Shown here piece by piece: positions 1 through 9,500 of a stretch of 64,000 nucleotides of DNA. Below the pieces are notes generated by a model. That model had not been told where the DNA came from. It made no database searches and was given only the letters and a program-made list of their open reading frames with translations. Every line of letters begins with the position of its first letter. Position 1 is the first letter of the stretch. Origin of the DNA: DATCHW01 sp963806045 (GTDB lineage Bacteria > Bacteroidota > Ignavibacteria > Tepidaquicellales > Tepidaquicellaceae); assembly GCA_963806045.1 (NCBI GenBank), contig CAWDWP010000004.1:248001-312000 (forward strand), in the 5' to 3' direction. Both the position numbers and the translations under genes were made by a program.

Positions 1-384
1 TGTTGCGACTGCAGGGGTAGTACTGCCGAAAACAGTTGGTGCATTATTTACAGTCCAGTTAACCTGAACAGGAACACCGTTGATGTTTTCAGTTGACTGA
101 TAACTTAAGTTAAAAGACTTATCTGCATCTTGCATTATTACTCCGAAAAACTTAACTCCCACATAAACGTGGGGCCAGATTGGAATTTTACTATATCCTG
201 AAGGGCTATATCCTCCCAAAAATCCGGAATTAAGATTCGTCCCTAATCCAGTTGTCAAAGGTTCAAGATATTTTTGCGCATAATCATTTCCTATTTTCTG
301 AAGTGTATTTCCTAATTCAAATTGAGAATATGAATAAGCTTGGATGAAAAGTATAAATAATATAGCTGTTAATAGTTTTTTCAT
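1..384 (-). CDS. Secreted DUF6588-like protein, N-terminal part (runs off window)
   Basis: The frame opens with ATG at 384 and stays open to the left edge, so only about 128 N-terminal residues are present. It begins with a clear signal peptide (MKKLLTAILFILFIQ, cleaved near SYSQ). The mature part starts with FELGNTLQKIGNDYAQKYLEPL and then LNSGF. This resembles the start of the DUF6588 family, outer-membrane-associated proteins of Bacteroidota whose function is unknown. The family call is from memory of that N-terminal pattern and is tentative; export is well supported. The roughly 200 bases between it and dinB hold the divergent promoters, with no other feature seen. Confidence 0.6.
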   Translation of the reverse strand, partial: MKKLLTAILFILFIQAYSYSQFELGNTLQKIGNDYAQKYLEPLTTGLGTNLNSGFLGGYSPSGYSKIPIWPHVYVGVKFFGVIMQDADKSFNLSYQSTENINGVPVQVNWTVNNAPTVFGSTTPAVAT

Positions 385-587
385 AAAAGTATATATTTAT
401 TTGGAAATAAGTAATTTAACCCATTAGATGTTACTTATGCTTAAATTAATCAACCTTAATCTTAAAATATAGGAAAATAATTAAATTATTGAGCATTCGT
501 CAAACTAATATTGAAACTTTTCTAATGTAAATGCTGATATATACTTTTTCATTACTGTTCCCGTCAAAAATTCTTATTTTCATTTGA

Positions 588-1766
588 ATGAAGCAAAAAA
601 TAATACTGCACGTCGATATGGATGCTTTCTTTGCATCCTGTGAAGAAGCTGTAAATCCATCACTGAAAGGAAAACCACTCATCGTAGGGGGCACAAGGGA
701 TGATTTACGCGGTATTGTGTCATGTCCGAACTATCTTGCCCGTCAAAGAGGAATAAAGACCGCTATGCCTCTTGTAAGAGCAATTAAACTTGCACCTGAC
801 GGGAATTTCATACGCAGTACACGAGGTATATATTCAGATTATTCGAAAAGAGTTAGGGAAATATTTTATAATTATACCCCGCTTGTCGAACCAATGAGTA
901 TTGATGAAGCGTACCTTGATGTTTCAGAAGTATTGTTTACTTATAATGGAGATTATAAAAAGCTTTCTTTTAACTTAAAGGAAGAAGTAAAAAATACACT
1001 TGGCATAACTTGCTCTATTGGTGTTTCATCTAATAAAGTTTGTTCAAAAATTGCCTCCAGAATAAATAAACCTGATGGTATAACGATTATTCCACCCGGG
1101 AAAGAAAAAGAATTCCTGAAGGACTTACCGGTAGAAAGGATTCCCGGAGTAGGTAAAGCAACATTGAAAAAACTTAATAAATACGGAATAAAAGTTATTG
1201 GAGACCTTACAAAATTTGAAAAGCGATTTTATGAATCAGAAATAGGTATGTTCAGTTCCTACCTCCTGAACGTAGCCAATGGAATTGATGATAGGGAAAT
1301 TTGTTTATTCGATGACTATGAGCAGAAATCATTATCTAAAGAATCTACGTTACGATTTGATACAGCAGATAAGGAATTCCTGAAAAAAGAACTTTACTAT
1401 CTTCTCGAAAAAGCCTGTTCGAGACTAAGAGTAAAAAAACTGAAATCAAAAACCATAACAGTAAAGGTGAAATATTCCGATTTCGTTGTTAATCAGAAAT
1501 CTTTTACCAGAAATCATTTATCAAATATGGAAGTAGATTTTTACGATGATTCGATGATCCTTATGAGTAAACTTCTTTTAAAAGGAAGAAAAATAAGGTT
1601 ACTTGGAGTGCGATTTACAGAACTAAAAGAAGATGATACGGTACAAGAACATCTGTTTAATGATGAGGAGAAATATAAAAACCTCCTCGAAAAACTAGAT
1701 AAAATCCGCAAAAAATATAACTACGATACCATCACTTTTGGAAAAACTTTTAAACTGGAAGACTAA
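588..1766 (+). CDS. dinB: DNA polymerase IV (Y-family translesion polymerase)
   Basis: Error-prone lesion-bypass polymerase, full length at 392 residues. The N-terminus has the first metal-binding motif (HVDMDAFFASCE; Asp10, Asp12) and the Y-family signature SIDEAYLD at residues 104-111 supplies Asp106/Glu107. A helix-hairpin-helix thumb follows near residue 177 (RIPGVGKATLKKL), then the little-finger domain. The tail carries a sliding-clamp-like EHLF motif and the family-typical LDKIRKKY. In many bacteria dinB is under SOS control, and a lexA gene lies in this window at 36341, but I could not identify a shared operator. It stands alone, convergent with the next gene. Confidence 0.95.
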   Translation: MKQKIILHVDMDAFFASCEEAVNPSLKGKPLIVGGTRDDLRGIVSCPNYLARQRGIKTAMPLVRAIKLAPDGNFIRSTRGIYSDYSKRVREIFYNYTPLVEPMSIDEAYLDVSEVLFTYNGDYKKLSFNLKEEVKNTLGITCSIGVSSNKVCSKIASRINKPDGITIIPPGKEKEFLKDLPVERIPGVGKATLKKLNKYGIKVIGDLTKFEKRFYESEIGMFSSYLLNVANGIDDREICLFDDYEQKSLSKESTLRFDTADKEFLKKELYYLLEKACSRLRVKKLKSKTITVKVKYSDFVVNQKSFTRNHLSNMEVDFYDDSMILMSKLLLKGRKIRLLGVRFTELKEDDTVQEHLFNDEEKYKNLLEKLDKIRKKYNYDTITFGKTFKLED

Positions 1767-1795
1767 TAGTCAATATTTTTCTTCCTTTCACTAAC

Positions 1796-1834
1796 ATTTA
1801 ACTTTTGACTTTTACTTCTAACTTTTTACTTTTT
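1796..1834. repeat. Low-complexity ACTTTT-type tandem stretch between convergent genes
   Basis: The short gap between dinB and the convergent transporter gene contains degenerate tandem copies of a unit like AACTTTTG / ACTTTTAC / AACTTTTTAC. It ends in a T-run and overlaps the last codons of the minus-strand gene. No stem-loop of terminator quality is visible. On the plus strand the T-rich end may still help transcripts stop. Confidence 0.45.
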
Positions 1835-3508
1835 TCTTGTATATTTCAAAACCAAATTGTTCAATCCATCAAGATAAAAACCGGTGACATTTTTTTGTAA
1901 TAAATATACCCTCTGGTTATAATATAAAAATACCCAGGCAGCATCATCGAGTACTATTCTTTCCATTTCGTTATATAATTTTTTTCTTTCGTCGAAATCA
2001 TTAATTTTCATTGCTCTGGTATAAAGCTCATCAACTTTTGGATTTGAATATCCAGTTTTATTTGGTCCGTGAGGAATAATGTTTTTAGAATAAAATAGTG
2101 CCATGAAATTTTCAGGGTCAAAATAATCTGCTCCCCAGTTACCTCTTGTAAACTCAAACTCACCGTCTTGCTGTTTTGTATTCAGACTCGCCTGAAGTAT
2201 CTGTTCGATTTTTAAATTTATCCCTACATCCTTTAATTGATCCTGTATAGCTATAGCAATAGAACGCTGTAATTCATCATTTGAAATAACCAGTGTTAAA
2301 TCTAAACCAATTCCCCGTGGATAACCTGCTTCAGTTAATAGCTTTGATGCTATATCCTTGTTATAAATATAACCCTTGACACTATCATTGTATCCTGGCA
2401 TTCCGGGCGGGAGTGGTCCGTTATGTGCAGCTATCCCCCGATTTTTCAATACATATTTTACTATCTTTTCTCTGTCTATTGCATAATTAATTGCTTGCCG
2501 CAATTTTAAATTTCCTGTAAATGGACTATTAATACCTGCAGGCAGACTTTTATTTTGAACCATAATCAGATATACTGTATTTAACCAGGGTTGCCTTACA
2601 AGTTTATAATTTTTATTCTCTTCATCTATTAGTTTACCTTTATCATTTGTTATTGCTTCCAGCACTTCTGCGGTGGGTTCATTATAATCGTATTTGCCGT
2701 TTAAAAAATCTAAAAACTCCGTTTCTCTTGATTGAGTGAATGAAAATTTTATGGATTCCAGATAGGGAAGTAAATAACCTGAGGAGTCCTTTTCAAAATA
2801 GTTTTTGTTTTTTTCTAAAATTAGTTCTTTATCCAAATCCCATTTCACAAATCTGAATGCTCCTGTCCCAACAGGATGGAAATTAAAATTATTACCGTAA
2901 TATTCAACTGCTTCATGGGGATAGATAAATCCATAAGACATCGTTAGTAAACTCAAAAATGGTGAGAACGGTTCGGTTAGTTCAATACTTACCGTAGAAT
3001 CGTTTATAACTTTTATTCCCGTAATTTCATTTACCTCTATTGACTTATTTCCGGATTTGTATTCTGTAAATTCATTTACGCCTTTGACTTTATCCCGGAA
3101 TAACCATAAACCTCTTGTCTTTGTAGTCGGGTCACTTAGTCTTTCAAAACAGTATTTTACGTCACTTGCATTTACATATCTTCCTTTGCCGTTTGTTTTA
3201 ATAAAACATTCATCATCATGAAAATTTACATCATTTCTGAGTATGAAAGTGTAGATTAATCCGTCTTTAGAAATTTTCCAGGATTTTGCAATGTAAGGAT
3301 TGATATTATTATCCTTGTCATATTTTACCAGTCCGTCCATTATTGAGTTCAAAACCCAAATAGATTGAGGTGAATTTGATAAGACAGGGTCCAATGTTTC
3401 TAATCCAAGTGAAAGATTCATTTTAAATGTATTATTATCAGATTGATTTTTTACCTGACAGGAAAAACCGAATAATCCCAGAATAAAATATATTAATAAA
3501 TTTTTCAT
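1826..3508 (-). CDS. Peptide/oligopeptide ABC transporter substrate-binding lipoprotein
   Basis: Family 5 extracellular solute-binding protein (OppA/DppA type) of 560 residues, the usual length. The N-terminus is a lipoprotein signal with lipobox GFSC (Cys17), so it should be anchored in a membrane facing the periplasm. The body has the family features: an N-terminal segment on a single destination (ETLDPVLSNSPQ), the transition VGTGAFRFVKW, and a C-terminal lobe with LRQAINYAIDRE. No permease or ATPase genes of the same system are adjacent, so it either works with distant subunits or binds its ligand for another purpose. Peptide specificity is inferred from the family only. Confidence 0.9.
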   Translation of the reverse strand: MKNLLIYFILGLFGFSCQVKNQSDNNTFKMNLSLGLETLDPVLSNSPQSIWVLNSIMDGLVKYDKDNNINPYIAKSWKISKDGLIYTFILRNDVNFHDDECFIKTNGKGRYVNASDVKYCFERLSDPTTKTRGLWLFRDKVKGVNEFTEYKSGNKSIEVNEITGIKVINDSTVSIELTEPFSPFLSLLTMSYGFIYPHEAVEYYGNNFNFHPVGTGAFRFVKWDLDKELILEKNKNYFEKDSSGYLLPYLESIKFSFTQSRETEFLDFLNGKYDYNEPTAEVLEAITNDKGKLIDEENKNYKLVRQPWLNTVYLIMVQNKSLPAGINSPFTGNLKLRQAINYAIDREKIVKYVLKNRGIAAHNGPLPPGMPGYNDSVKGYIYNKDIASKLLTEAGYPRGIGLDLTLVISNDELQRSIAIAIQDQLKDVGINLKIEQILQASLNTKQQDGEFEFTRGNWGADYFDPENFMALFYSKNIIPHGPNKTGYSNPKVDELYTRAMKINDFDERKKLYNEMERIVLDDAAWVFLYYNQRVYLLQKNVTGFYLDGLNNLVLKYTRKK

Positions 3509-3750
3509 TTACGGAATTAATATTAAATATATATGTTAAAATATTATAAAATAATCTTTTATTCTATCTAATATCATTAAATATCAAAAAGTGCGTTGTA
3601 AAATATATATAGTTGTGAATTTACTAATATAGATATTGAAATGTTAAAGGATTTTCATTTTAGATAACTATAAGTAATTTAAAAGAAAATATAAAGTATA
3701 GATTTATTTCTAACCTGAATTTATAAAAGATTTTAAAAACGAAAAGAATA

Positions 3751-5832
3751 ATGGATAATAATCTTAAGATAAAAGAAACTAAAAAAAATAAAGCATTATC
3801 AGGATTTAAATCTTACAAAGATAATTACTATGGATTATCTGAAATCCAGCTTATAGATGTTTACAAAGCAATGCTTACGAGCCGGTTAATTGACGATAGA
3901 CTTGAGATAATGATTAAGCAGGGAAAAGCATCATTTCTAATATCAGGCTCCGGTCACGAAGCAATTCAAATTGCCTGTGCTTATGCATTGAAAGCAGGCA
4001 AGGATTGGTTTTTCACATATTACAGGGATAATGCACTTGGTGTTGCACTCGGAATTTCTCCTGAGGATTTCTTCAGGCATATGCTGGGAAAAGCATCTGA
4101 TCCATTTACAGGTGGAAGGCAAATGAGTATGCATATGGGGAGTAAATCGTTAAAAATGCCAACTTCTTCTTCTCCAACCGGCACTCAGTATTTGCAAGCA
4201 GTGGGAGCAGCTTTAAGCTGCAAGTTCAGAAATACAGATGAAGTAGTTTATGTTTCCGGAGGGGAAGGTTCAACATCCGAAGGCGAGTTTTTTGAAGCAA
4301 TTAATTGGGCATCCAGAGAATTGCTTCCGGTAATTTTTTGCATACAAAATAACAGGTATGCAATTTCTGTTCCTGTTGAAGATCAATCAGCAGGAGGTTC
4401 AATTTATAAAGCCTGTTCAGGCTTTGAAGGCTTAAACAGGTATCAAATCGATGGTACTGATTTTCTTGATTCGTATGGAACAGCGGCTGAAGCAGTTAAA
4501 TTAGCCAGAGAAGGTAATGGTCCATCACTAATATATGCAAATGTGGTTCGTCTTCGCTCTCACTCCGCCTCCGATGCACAGGAAAAATACCGTTCTAAAG
4601 AATCACTCGGGGAAGATTTAAAAAATGATCCGATAATAAAAATGGAATTGCTTCTTCAGGAAAAGAAAATCTTAACTAAGGAAATGATTGATGAACTAAA
4701 AAAAGAACTGAGTGATAAAATTCTTAAAATATCAGATAAAGTTTTTGATGAACAAAACCCTGACTCCAAAACAGTAATCGATCATCTTTTCTGCCCTGAA
4801 ATAGAACAAGCAACTATAGAATATGAAAAAACAATTCCCGGTGGTGAACCTGTTGTGATGGTGGATGCTATAAACCATGCATTACACGAAGAAATGGAAA
4901 AAAATCCAAATATGATTATATATGGACAAGATATTGCGGATGGAAAAGGTGGAGTTTTTACAGCAACAAAGGGATTGTCTTCAAAATTTGGTGAGAATAG
5001 AGTATTCAATTCGCCATTAGCCGAAGCGTCAATAATCGGAACTGCCATAGGTGCTGCATTAACCGGGCTAAAGCCTGTAGTTGAAATCCAATTCGCCGAT
5101 TATATTTTCCCTGCAATGATGCAGATTCGTGAGGAACTTGCTATGTATCGGTACCGGTCAAATAATACTTGGTCTTGCCCGGTTACTATCAGGGCAGCGT
5201 GTGGTGGATATATAGGAGGAGGACATTATCATTCTCAAAATATTGAAGCACTATTCGCGAAATGTCCGGGTATTCTGATAGCTTATCCTTCAAACTCAGC
5301 AGATGCAAAAGGATTATTAAAAACTGCTTGTCAACTTAATGATCCGGTATTATTTTTAGAACACAAATTTCTTTATCGTCAGGGGTTCGCAAAATTTTCT
5401 GAACCCGATAGTGAATATTATATACCCTTTGGTAAAGCACGAATATCAAGAGAAGGTGATGATATCTCTATAATTACCTATGGAGCTATGGTAGAAAAAT
5501 CAATGAGGGCAGCAAGAGAAATGGAAAAGATAGGAGTATCAGTGGAAGTTATAGATCTAAGAACAATGGTGCCTCTTGATATAGAAACGATATTGAATTC
5601 AGTAAAAAAGACTGGAAAAGTAATCGTGTTTCATGAGGATTCAATGTTTACCGGCTTCGGGGCGGAAATTGTTTCCGAAATAGCGGAAAACGCATTTCGA
5701 TACCTTGATGCACCTATAAGAAGGGTAGCAGGTCTCCACGTTCCGATACCATATCACCCGAATCTTGAAAAGACTGTTTTACCTCAGGATGACTGGATTT
5801 TAAAAGCATGTAAAGAATTATCCGAATATTGA
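3751..5832 (+). CDS. 2-oxoacid dehydrogenase E1, fused alpha and beta subunits
   Basis: Thiamine-diphosphate-dependent E1 of a pyruvate or branched-chain 2-oxoacid dehydrogenase complex, with both subunits in one 693-residue chain. The alpha half (about 30-330) has the cofactor motif GEGSTSEGEFFEAIN from residue 171 ending in the conserved NN at 200-201. The beta half (about 360-693) has the typical start YGQDIADGKGGVF, then NSPLAEASIIG and EIQFADYIFPAM. It catalyses oxidative decarboxylation and passes the acyl group to the lipoyl E2 subunit. No E2 or E3 gene is nearby. Fused E1 proteins annotated as bkdA-like are known in Bacteroidota. Substrate (pyruvate or branched-chain acids) cannot be settled from sequence alone. 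Confidence 0.93.
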   Translation: MDNNLKIKETKKNKALSGFKSYKDNYYGLSEIQLIDVYKAMLTSRLIDDRLEIMIKQGKASFLISGSGHEAIQIACAYALKAGKDWFFTYYRDNALGVALGISPEDFFRHMLGKASDPFTGGRQMSMHMGSKSLKMPTSSSPTGTQYLQAVGAALSCKFRNTDEVVYVSGGEGSTSEGEFFEAINWASRELLPVIFCIQNNRYAISVPVEDQSAGGSIYKACSGFEGLNRYQIDGTDFLDSYGTAAEAVKLAREGNGPSLIYANVVRLRSHSASDAQEKYRSKESLGEDLKNDPIIKMELLLQEKKILTKEMIDELKKELSDKILKISDKVFDEQNPDSKTVIDHLFCPEIEQATIEYEKTIPGGEPVVMVDAINHALHEEMEKNPNMIIYGQDIADGKGGVFTATKGLSSKFGENRVFNSPLAEASIIGTAIGAALTGLKPVVEIQFADYIFPAMMQIREELAMYRYRSNNTWSCPVTIRAACGGYIGGGHYHSQNIEALFAKCPGILIAYPSNSADAKGLLKTACQLNDPVLFLEHKFLYRQGFAKFSEPDSEYYIPFGKARISREGDDISIITYGAMVEKSMRAAREMEKIGVSVEVIDLRTMVPLDIETILNSVKKTGKVIVFHEDSMFTGFGAEIVSEIAENAFRYLDAPIRRVAGLHVPIPYHPNLEKTVLPQDDWILKACKELSEY

Positions 5833-5867
5833 AGTTATTAATTTATACGAAAAGTTTTATAAATTCA

Positions 5868-5896
5868 TTGAAATAACATGATGAAATCGCTATTTT
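5868..5896 (+). promoter_or_regulatory. Promoter of the tRNA(CAU) gene
   Basis: A -35 element TTGAAA (5868-5873), a 17-base spacer and a -10 element TATTTT (5891-5896) stand 12 bases before the first tRNA base, which places the start of transcription just ahead of the mature 5' end. Spacing and position are as expected for a housekeeping sigma promoter. Confidence 0.55.
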
Positions 5897-5908
5897 GAAT
5901 GTTTTTAA

Positions 5909-5982
5909 GCCGGGATAGCTCAGTTGGTTAGAGCGTCGGAATCATAATCCGCAGGTCGTGGGTTCAAATCCCTCTCCCGGTA
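5909..5982 (+). tRNA. tRNA with anticodon CAU (elongator Met, or Ile2)
   Basis: The cloverleaf folds from the sequence: acceptor GCCGGGA paired with TCCCGGT, D-arm GCTC/GAGC, anticodon loop ATCATAA giving anticodon CAT, T-loop TTCAAAT, and discriminator A at 5982. CCA is not encoded. The loop fits elongator tRNA-Met, but tRNA-Ile2 has the same anticodon before lysidine modification, and I cannot separate the two by eye. It is not an initiator tRNA by its D-arm and anticodon stem. One T-stem pair is a mismatch. Confidence 0.9.
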
Positions 5983-5987
5983 CTTAC

Positions 5988-6020
5988 AACTCTGAAAATC
6001 TTATATTTTCAGAGTTTTTT
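5988..6020 (+). terminator. Intrinsic terminator after the tRNA
   Basis: A perfect 12-bp inverted repeat (5988-5999 with 6005-6016, stem core CTCTGAAAAT) and a 5-base loop are followed by a run of T. This is a textbook rho-independent terminator six bases after the tRNA. Confidence 0.88.
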
Positions 6021-6075
6021 ATTCTTCTAAATTGATTTAACTCCATATTTTAATTAATTTTAGTAAACATTTACA

Positions 6076-6546
6076 ATGACAAAATTTCTGAAAATATTTT
6101 TATTAATTGCGGTTATTTTTATTTTTATTTCCAATATTTCATTTTCACAGGATGATTGGTGGAAAGAAAAAAAGTTCAAAGACATAAAAACTAAAATTAA
6201 ATACGATGATTGCAAGATATCATTTAAAGAAATTGCAGCAGGATTAAATTATTCCAATATTAATTCTATTAAAAAGTATTTTACTGATCAGATTTATCTC
6301 AATATTATAAGTACAGAAAAAGGTTACTATAGCAATTCACAAGCAGAAATAATTCTTGATGATTTCATTAATTATTTTAAAGTAATAAGCTTCAAGTTTA
6401 AACGCTCGTATTACAAAAACTCTTTCGCTTTTGCATTAGGGACTTATAAATATGATATTGGAGGGGGTACTCGTGAACTGGAGGTCTCGGTAACTCTCAA
6501 TTATGATAATGAAACCTGGTATATTGATCAAATCATAGTTAATTAG
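6076..6546 (+). CDS. Exported DUF4783 family protein
   Basis: A 156-residue protein with a signal peptide (hydrophobic stretch to about residue 24, cleavage near SFSQ). The mature part matches the pattern of DUF4783, small periplasmic Bacteroidota proteins with an NTF2-like fold: a helical start about a fibre of residues leading to the YSNSQAEIILDDFINYF segment, then SFAFALGTYKY and a C-terminal strand ending in WYIDQIIVN. Function is unknown. It is followed 22 bases later by the large sensor kinase in the same direction, so the two may be co-transcribed. Confidence 0.75.
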   Translation: MTKFLKIFLLIAVIFIFISNISFSQDDWWKEKKFKDIKTKIKYDDCKISFKEIAAGLNYSNINSIKKYFTDQIYLNIISTEKGYYSNSQAEIILDDFINYFKVISFKFKRSYYKNSFAFALGTYKYDIGGGTRELEVSVTLNYDNETWYIDQIIVN

Positions 6547-6568
6547 ACCTGTTTAAAAAATATTATTC

Positions 6569-9500
6569 TTGAAAGAACCTGAAAATCCGAAAATATACAG
6601 AAAAAAGGTAATATTTTTATCTTCGATTGTTATTTTGATTATTATCTGGATACTTGTAATCAAAATACTCAATGGATATTTTGCATCAAGTGTAGATGAA
6701 GACTGGAATCTTATCAGATCTGAAAAACTTGCTTACCAGGATAAATTATGTCAGAGCATATTTGAAAAATATCTAAATGAAACAAAAGAATATGCCAGTT
6801 TAGTTAAAGAAAATCTCGACATACGATACCAGCTATCTGAGAACGAACAAAAAAAACTTTTTGAGACACTTCTTCAGATAAGCGTTCCATCAAATATTGA
6901 AATAGAAATCTACGGTAAACTTCTCGATCTCAGGGCTTTTAAAGGTCGTCATTTAGAACCTGACTATCTGACTCTTCAGAGAGCCTTAAATGGAAAAGAA
7001 TCAGTAATTCTGAAAGATGTTGGTTTTTTCAAATATCTTCTGTATTTCTCCCCGATAAAAAATTTAAATGATGAATCAGTAAATATTGGTGTCTGTGTAA
7101 CCGCATCCCTGATAGATATTAAACAGCAGGTTACGAATAGTTATTTCAAGCCATACGGGATTAGCAAAGAAATTAATAATAATTTGAATGTAAATTCAGA
7201 CATAATAACTTATAATTCGTTAAATTATTTTGAACTTACGGATACATCAAACCAGTCGAATCATAGATTTCTCGATTTAAAAACCGGAGATGGAAACATA
7301 ATCGGGAAATTGAAGATTTCTGATTACGAAAAAACGCATCATATTAATTCTCTTCTGAATTATTCCGGTAAACTAATATCACTGTTAGTGCTACTGCTTT
7401 CGATTTTCCTATCTGCTTTATTTTTTAAACTGGTTGGAGAAATACAATCAACAATTATAAAACTGATAGTAGTCTTAACATTTTTCATAATTCTAAGATA
7501 TTTGTGGGTTTATCTGGATTTTCCAAACAAATTAATTAATTCCGATGTTTTTTCTCCCGGTTATTATGCTTCTACTCTGGGCTTAGGACTATTTAAATCT
7601 CTTGGTGATTTATTTATAAATTCAATATTCTGTCTTGTATTCTGTATATATACAGTTTTTCAATTCCAGAGAAACTTTGATGTTATAAATTATTCTGAAA
7701 GCCGCTTCAGAAATATCAAAACCTCAATTCATATAATTTTACAGGTTGTGATTATTTTTTTATTAATTTATATGATTGGGATAATAATAAAGAGTATAGT
7801 TATCGATTCAAATGTTAAATTTCTGGACACAACGAATTTTATTCCCGATACAAGTTTATTCCTGATTCAAATAGCAATTTTATCCTTTAGCTTTTCTTGT
7901 ATCGTTTTTATTTCATTATTGATTTTGGGAATATATAATTCCAGTAAAATATTTTTTAAAATCATATTATACAGAAAAATCCGCATGATTTTTATTTTTG
8001 CCGGATTATTTATAGTAAGTTATCTGCTTACCTTAACATCAATTAGTTTTGAACTGGTTCATTTTTACAGATTTATACTATTTGCAATAATATGTTCCTT
8101 TTGTGTATATTTGAACCGCTCTATAGTGAAATCGAGAAACCGGAGAATTTTCAATTTCAATACTCTTGCTTATATATTCTTAATTTGTATTATTTTAACT
8201 CCTGCGTTTTTACTCGATAATTTACGAAATCAGGAAATCAAAAATATTGAGCTTATAGGAAAGGAATTATCCCAGCCCACTAAAGATAAAGCAGGATTTG
8301 TGATTGCTGAAGAGCTTTCAAATCAGTCGCAAAATAAAGAACTTTATGAGAATCTGAAAAAGAACAATAAATTACCCGAATTAGCTTTTTATGTCTGGTC
8401 TAATAGCAAACTGTTAAACGAAAACATTAATACTGCTGTGATATTTTTAGATACAAACGAAAATGAAATAAGTGATTTCAATCTGAATTCTACGGAAATT
8501 ATCAATGATTCGATTGTTAATTTTGTTAAACGCGAATATTTCAATCTTGATGATGACTATGATTCTCCGGATGCTCAATCCGATACACTATCAGCTGACC
8601 AAAACTTATTTGAAGAAGATATTCAAAAAGAAAATAAACAGGATATATTTCTGCCGCCGATTTTTGATAATGTAGATATTCTCGATAACAAGGATGAGAA
8701 TATCTTGATAGGTGTTGTACCAATAGAGAATATTGAATTAAAAAATACCCAGTTTGCGAAAGTAATTGGGTATTTGTTATTTGTGGCAAAATATAATTCT
8801 GATGTAATATTTAACCGATCTTCTTATTTGTTATTTCAATCTTCAGACAAGAATAATCTTGTTGATAAATTGTTTTCTGAACCAGCTATCACAGAATTTG
8901 ACAATGGAGAAGTAATCAATACTACGAATCCTGATATAGCTAAAATAAACAGTAAATCACTAGAACCGTTTTATGAGTTTGCCAAAAACAATAAAGAAAA
9001 AGCTGCCTGGCGGTTTGAATCCAATAATGAAGACAGATTCAGATCATTTTATATCATGGGAACAAACTCTCAAAGCAACAGTGATGGAAACAGAATATTT
9101 GCAATAAGTGTTAAAAGAAATGATATAACTATTACAATAATCTATTATTTTAAATTTATTATATTTTCCACGGGGTTATTTATTATTCTATATTTTTTCT
9201 ATAGTCTTAGATTGATTCTAAAATTTCGGCAAATAAAATTGAATTTCAGGGAAAAATTATTCACTTCCTTCTTCATAGTTTCAATTATACCGATTATTTT
9301 TCTTGCAGTTTATACAAGGACATTTATAAAAAATAAAAATGATGTAACTCTTCAGAATCAAATACTTTCTGATCTTAACCTTGTGAATGAAAGCATAAAA
9401 GGTAAGAAATTATCATTTAGTAATTACAGGAATCAGGATAGTCTTATAAGACAGCAAAGAAATATACTCGATAAAAATCTTGCTAAACCGGATAAGAACT

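Noticed and set aside
466..500. A+T palindrome AATAATT-A-AATTATT upstream of dinB as an SOS operator
   Set aside because: It consists only of A and T and has no counterpart before lexA, so chance is the better explanation.
8541..8789. Minus-strand ORF inside the sensor kinase
   Set aside because: It is a frame shadow of the kinase without ribosome site or family features; similar shadows in other genes were left out.
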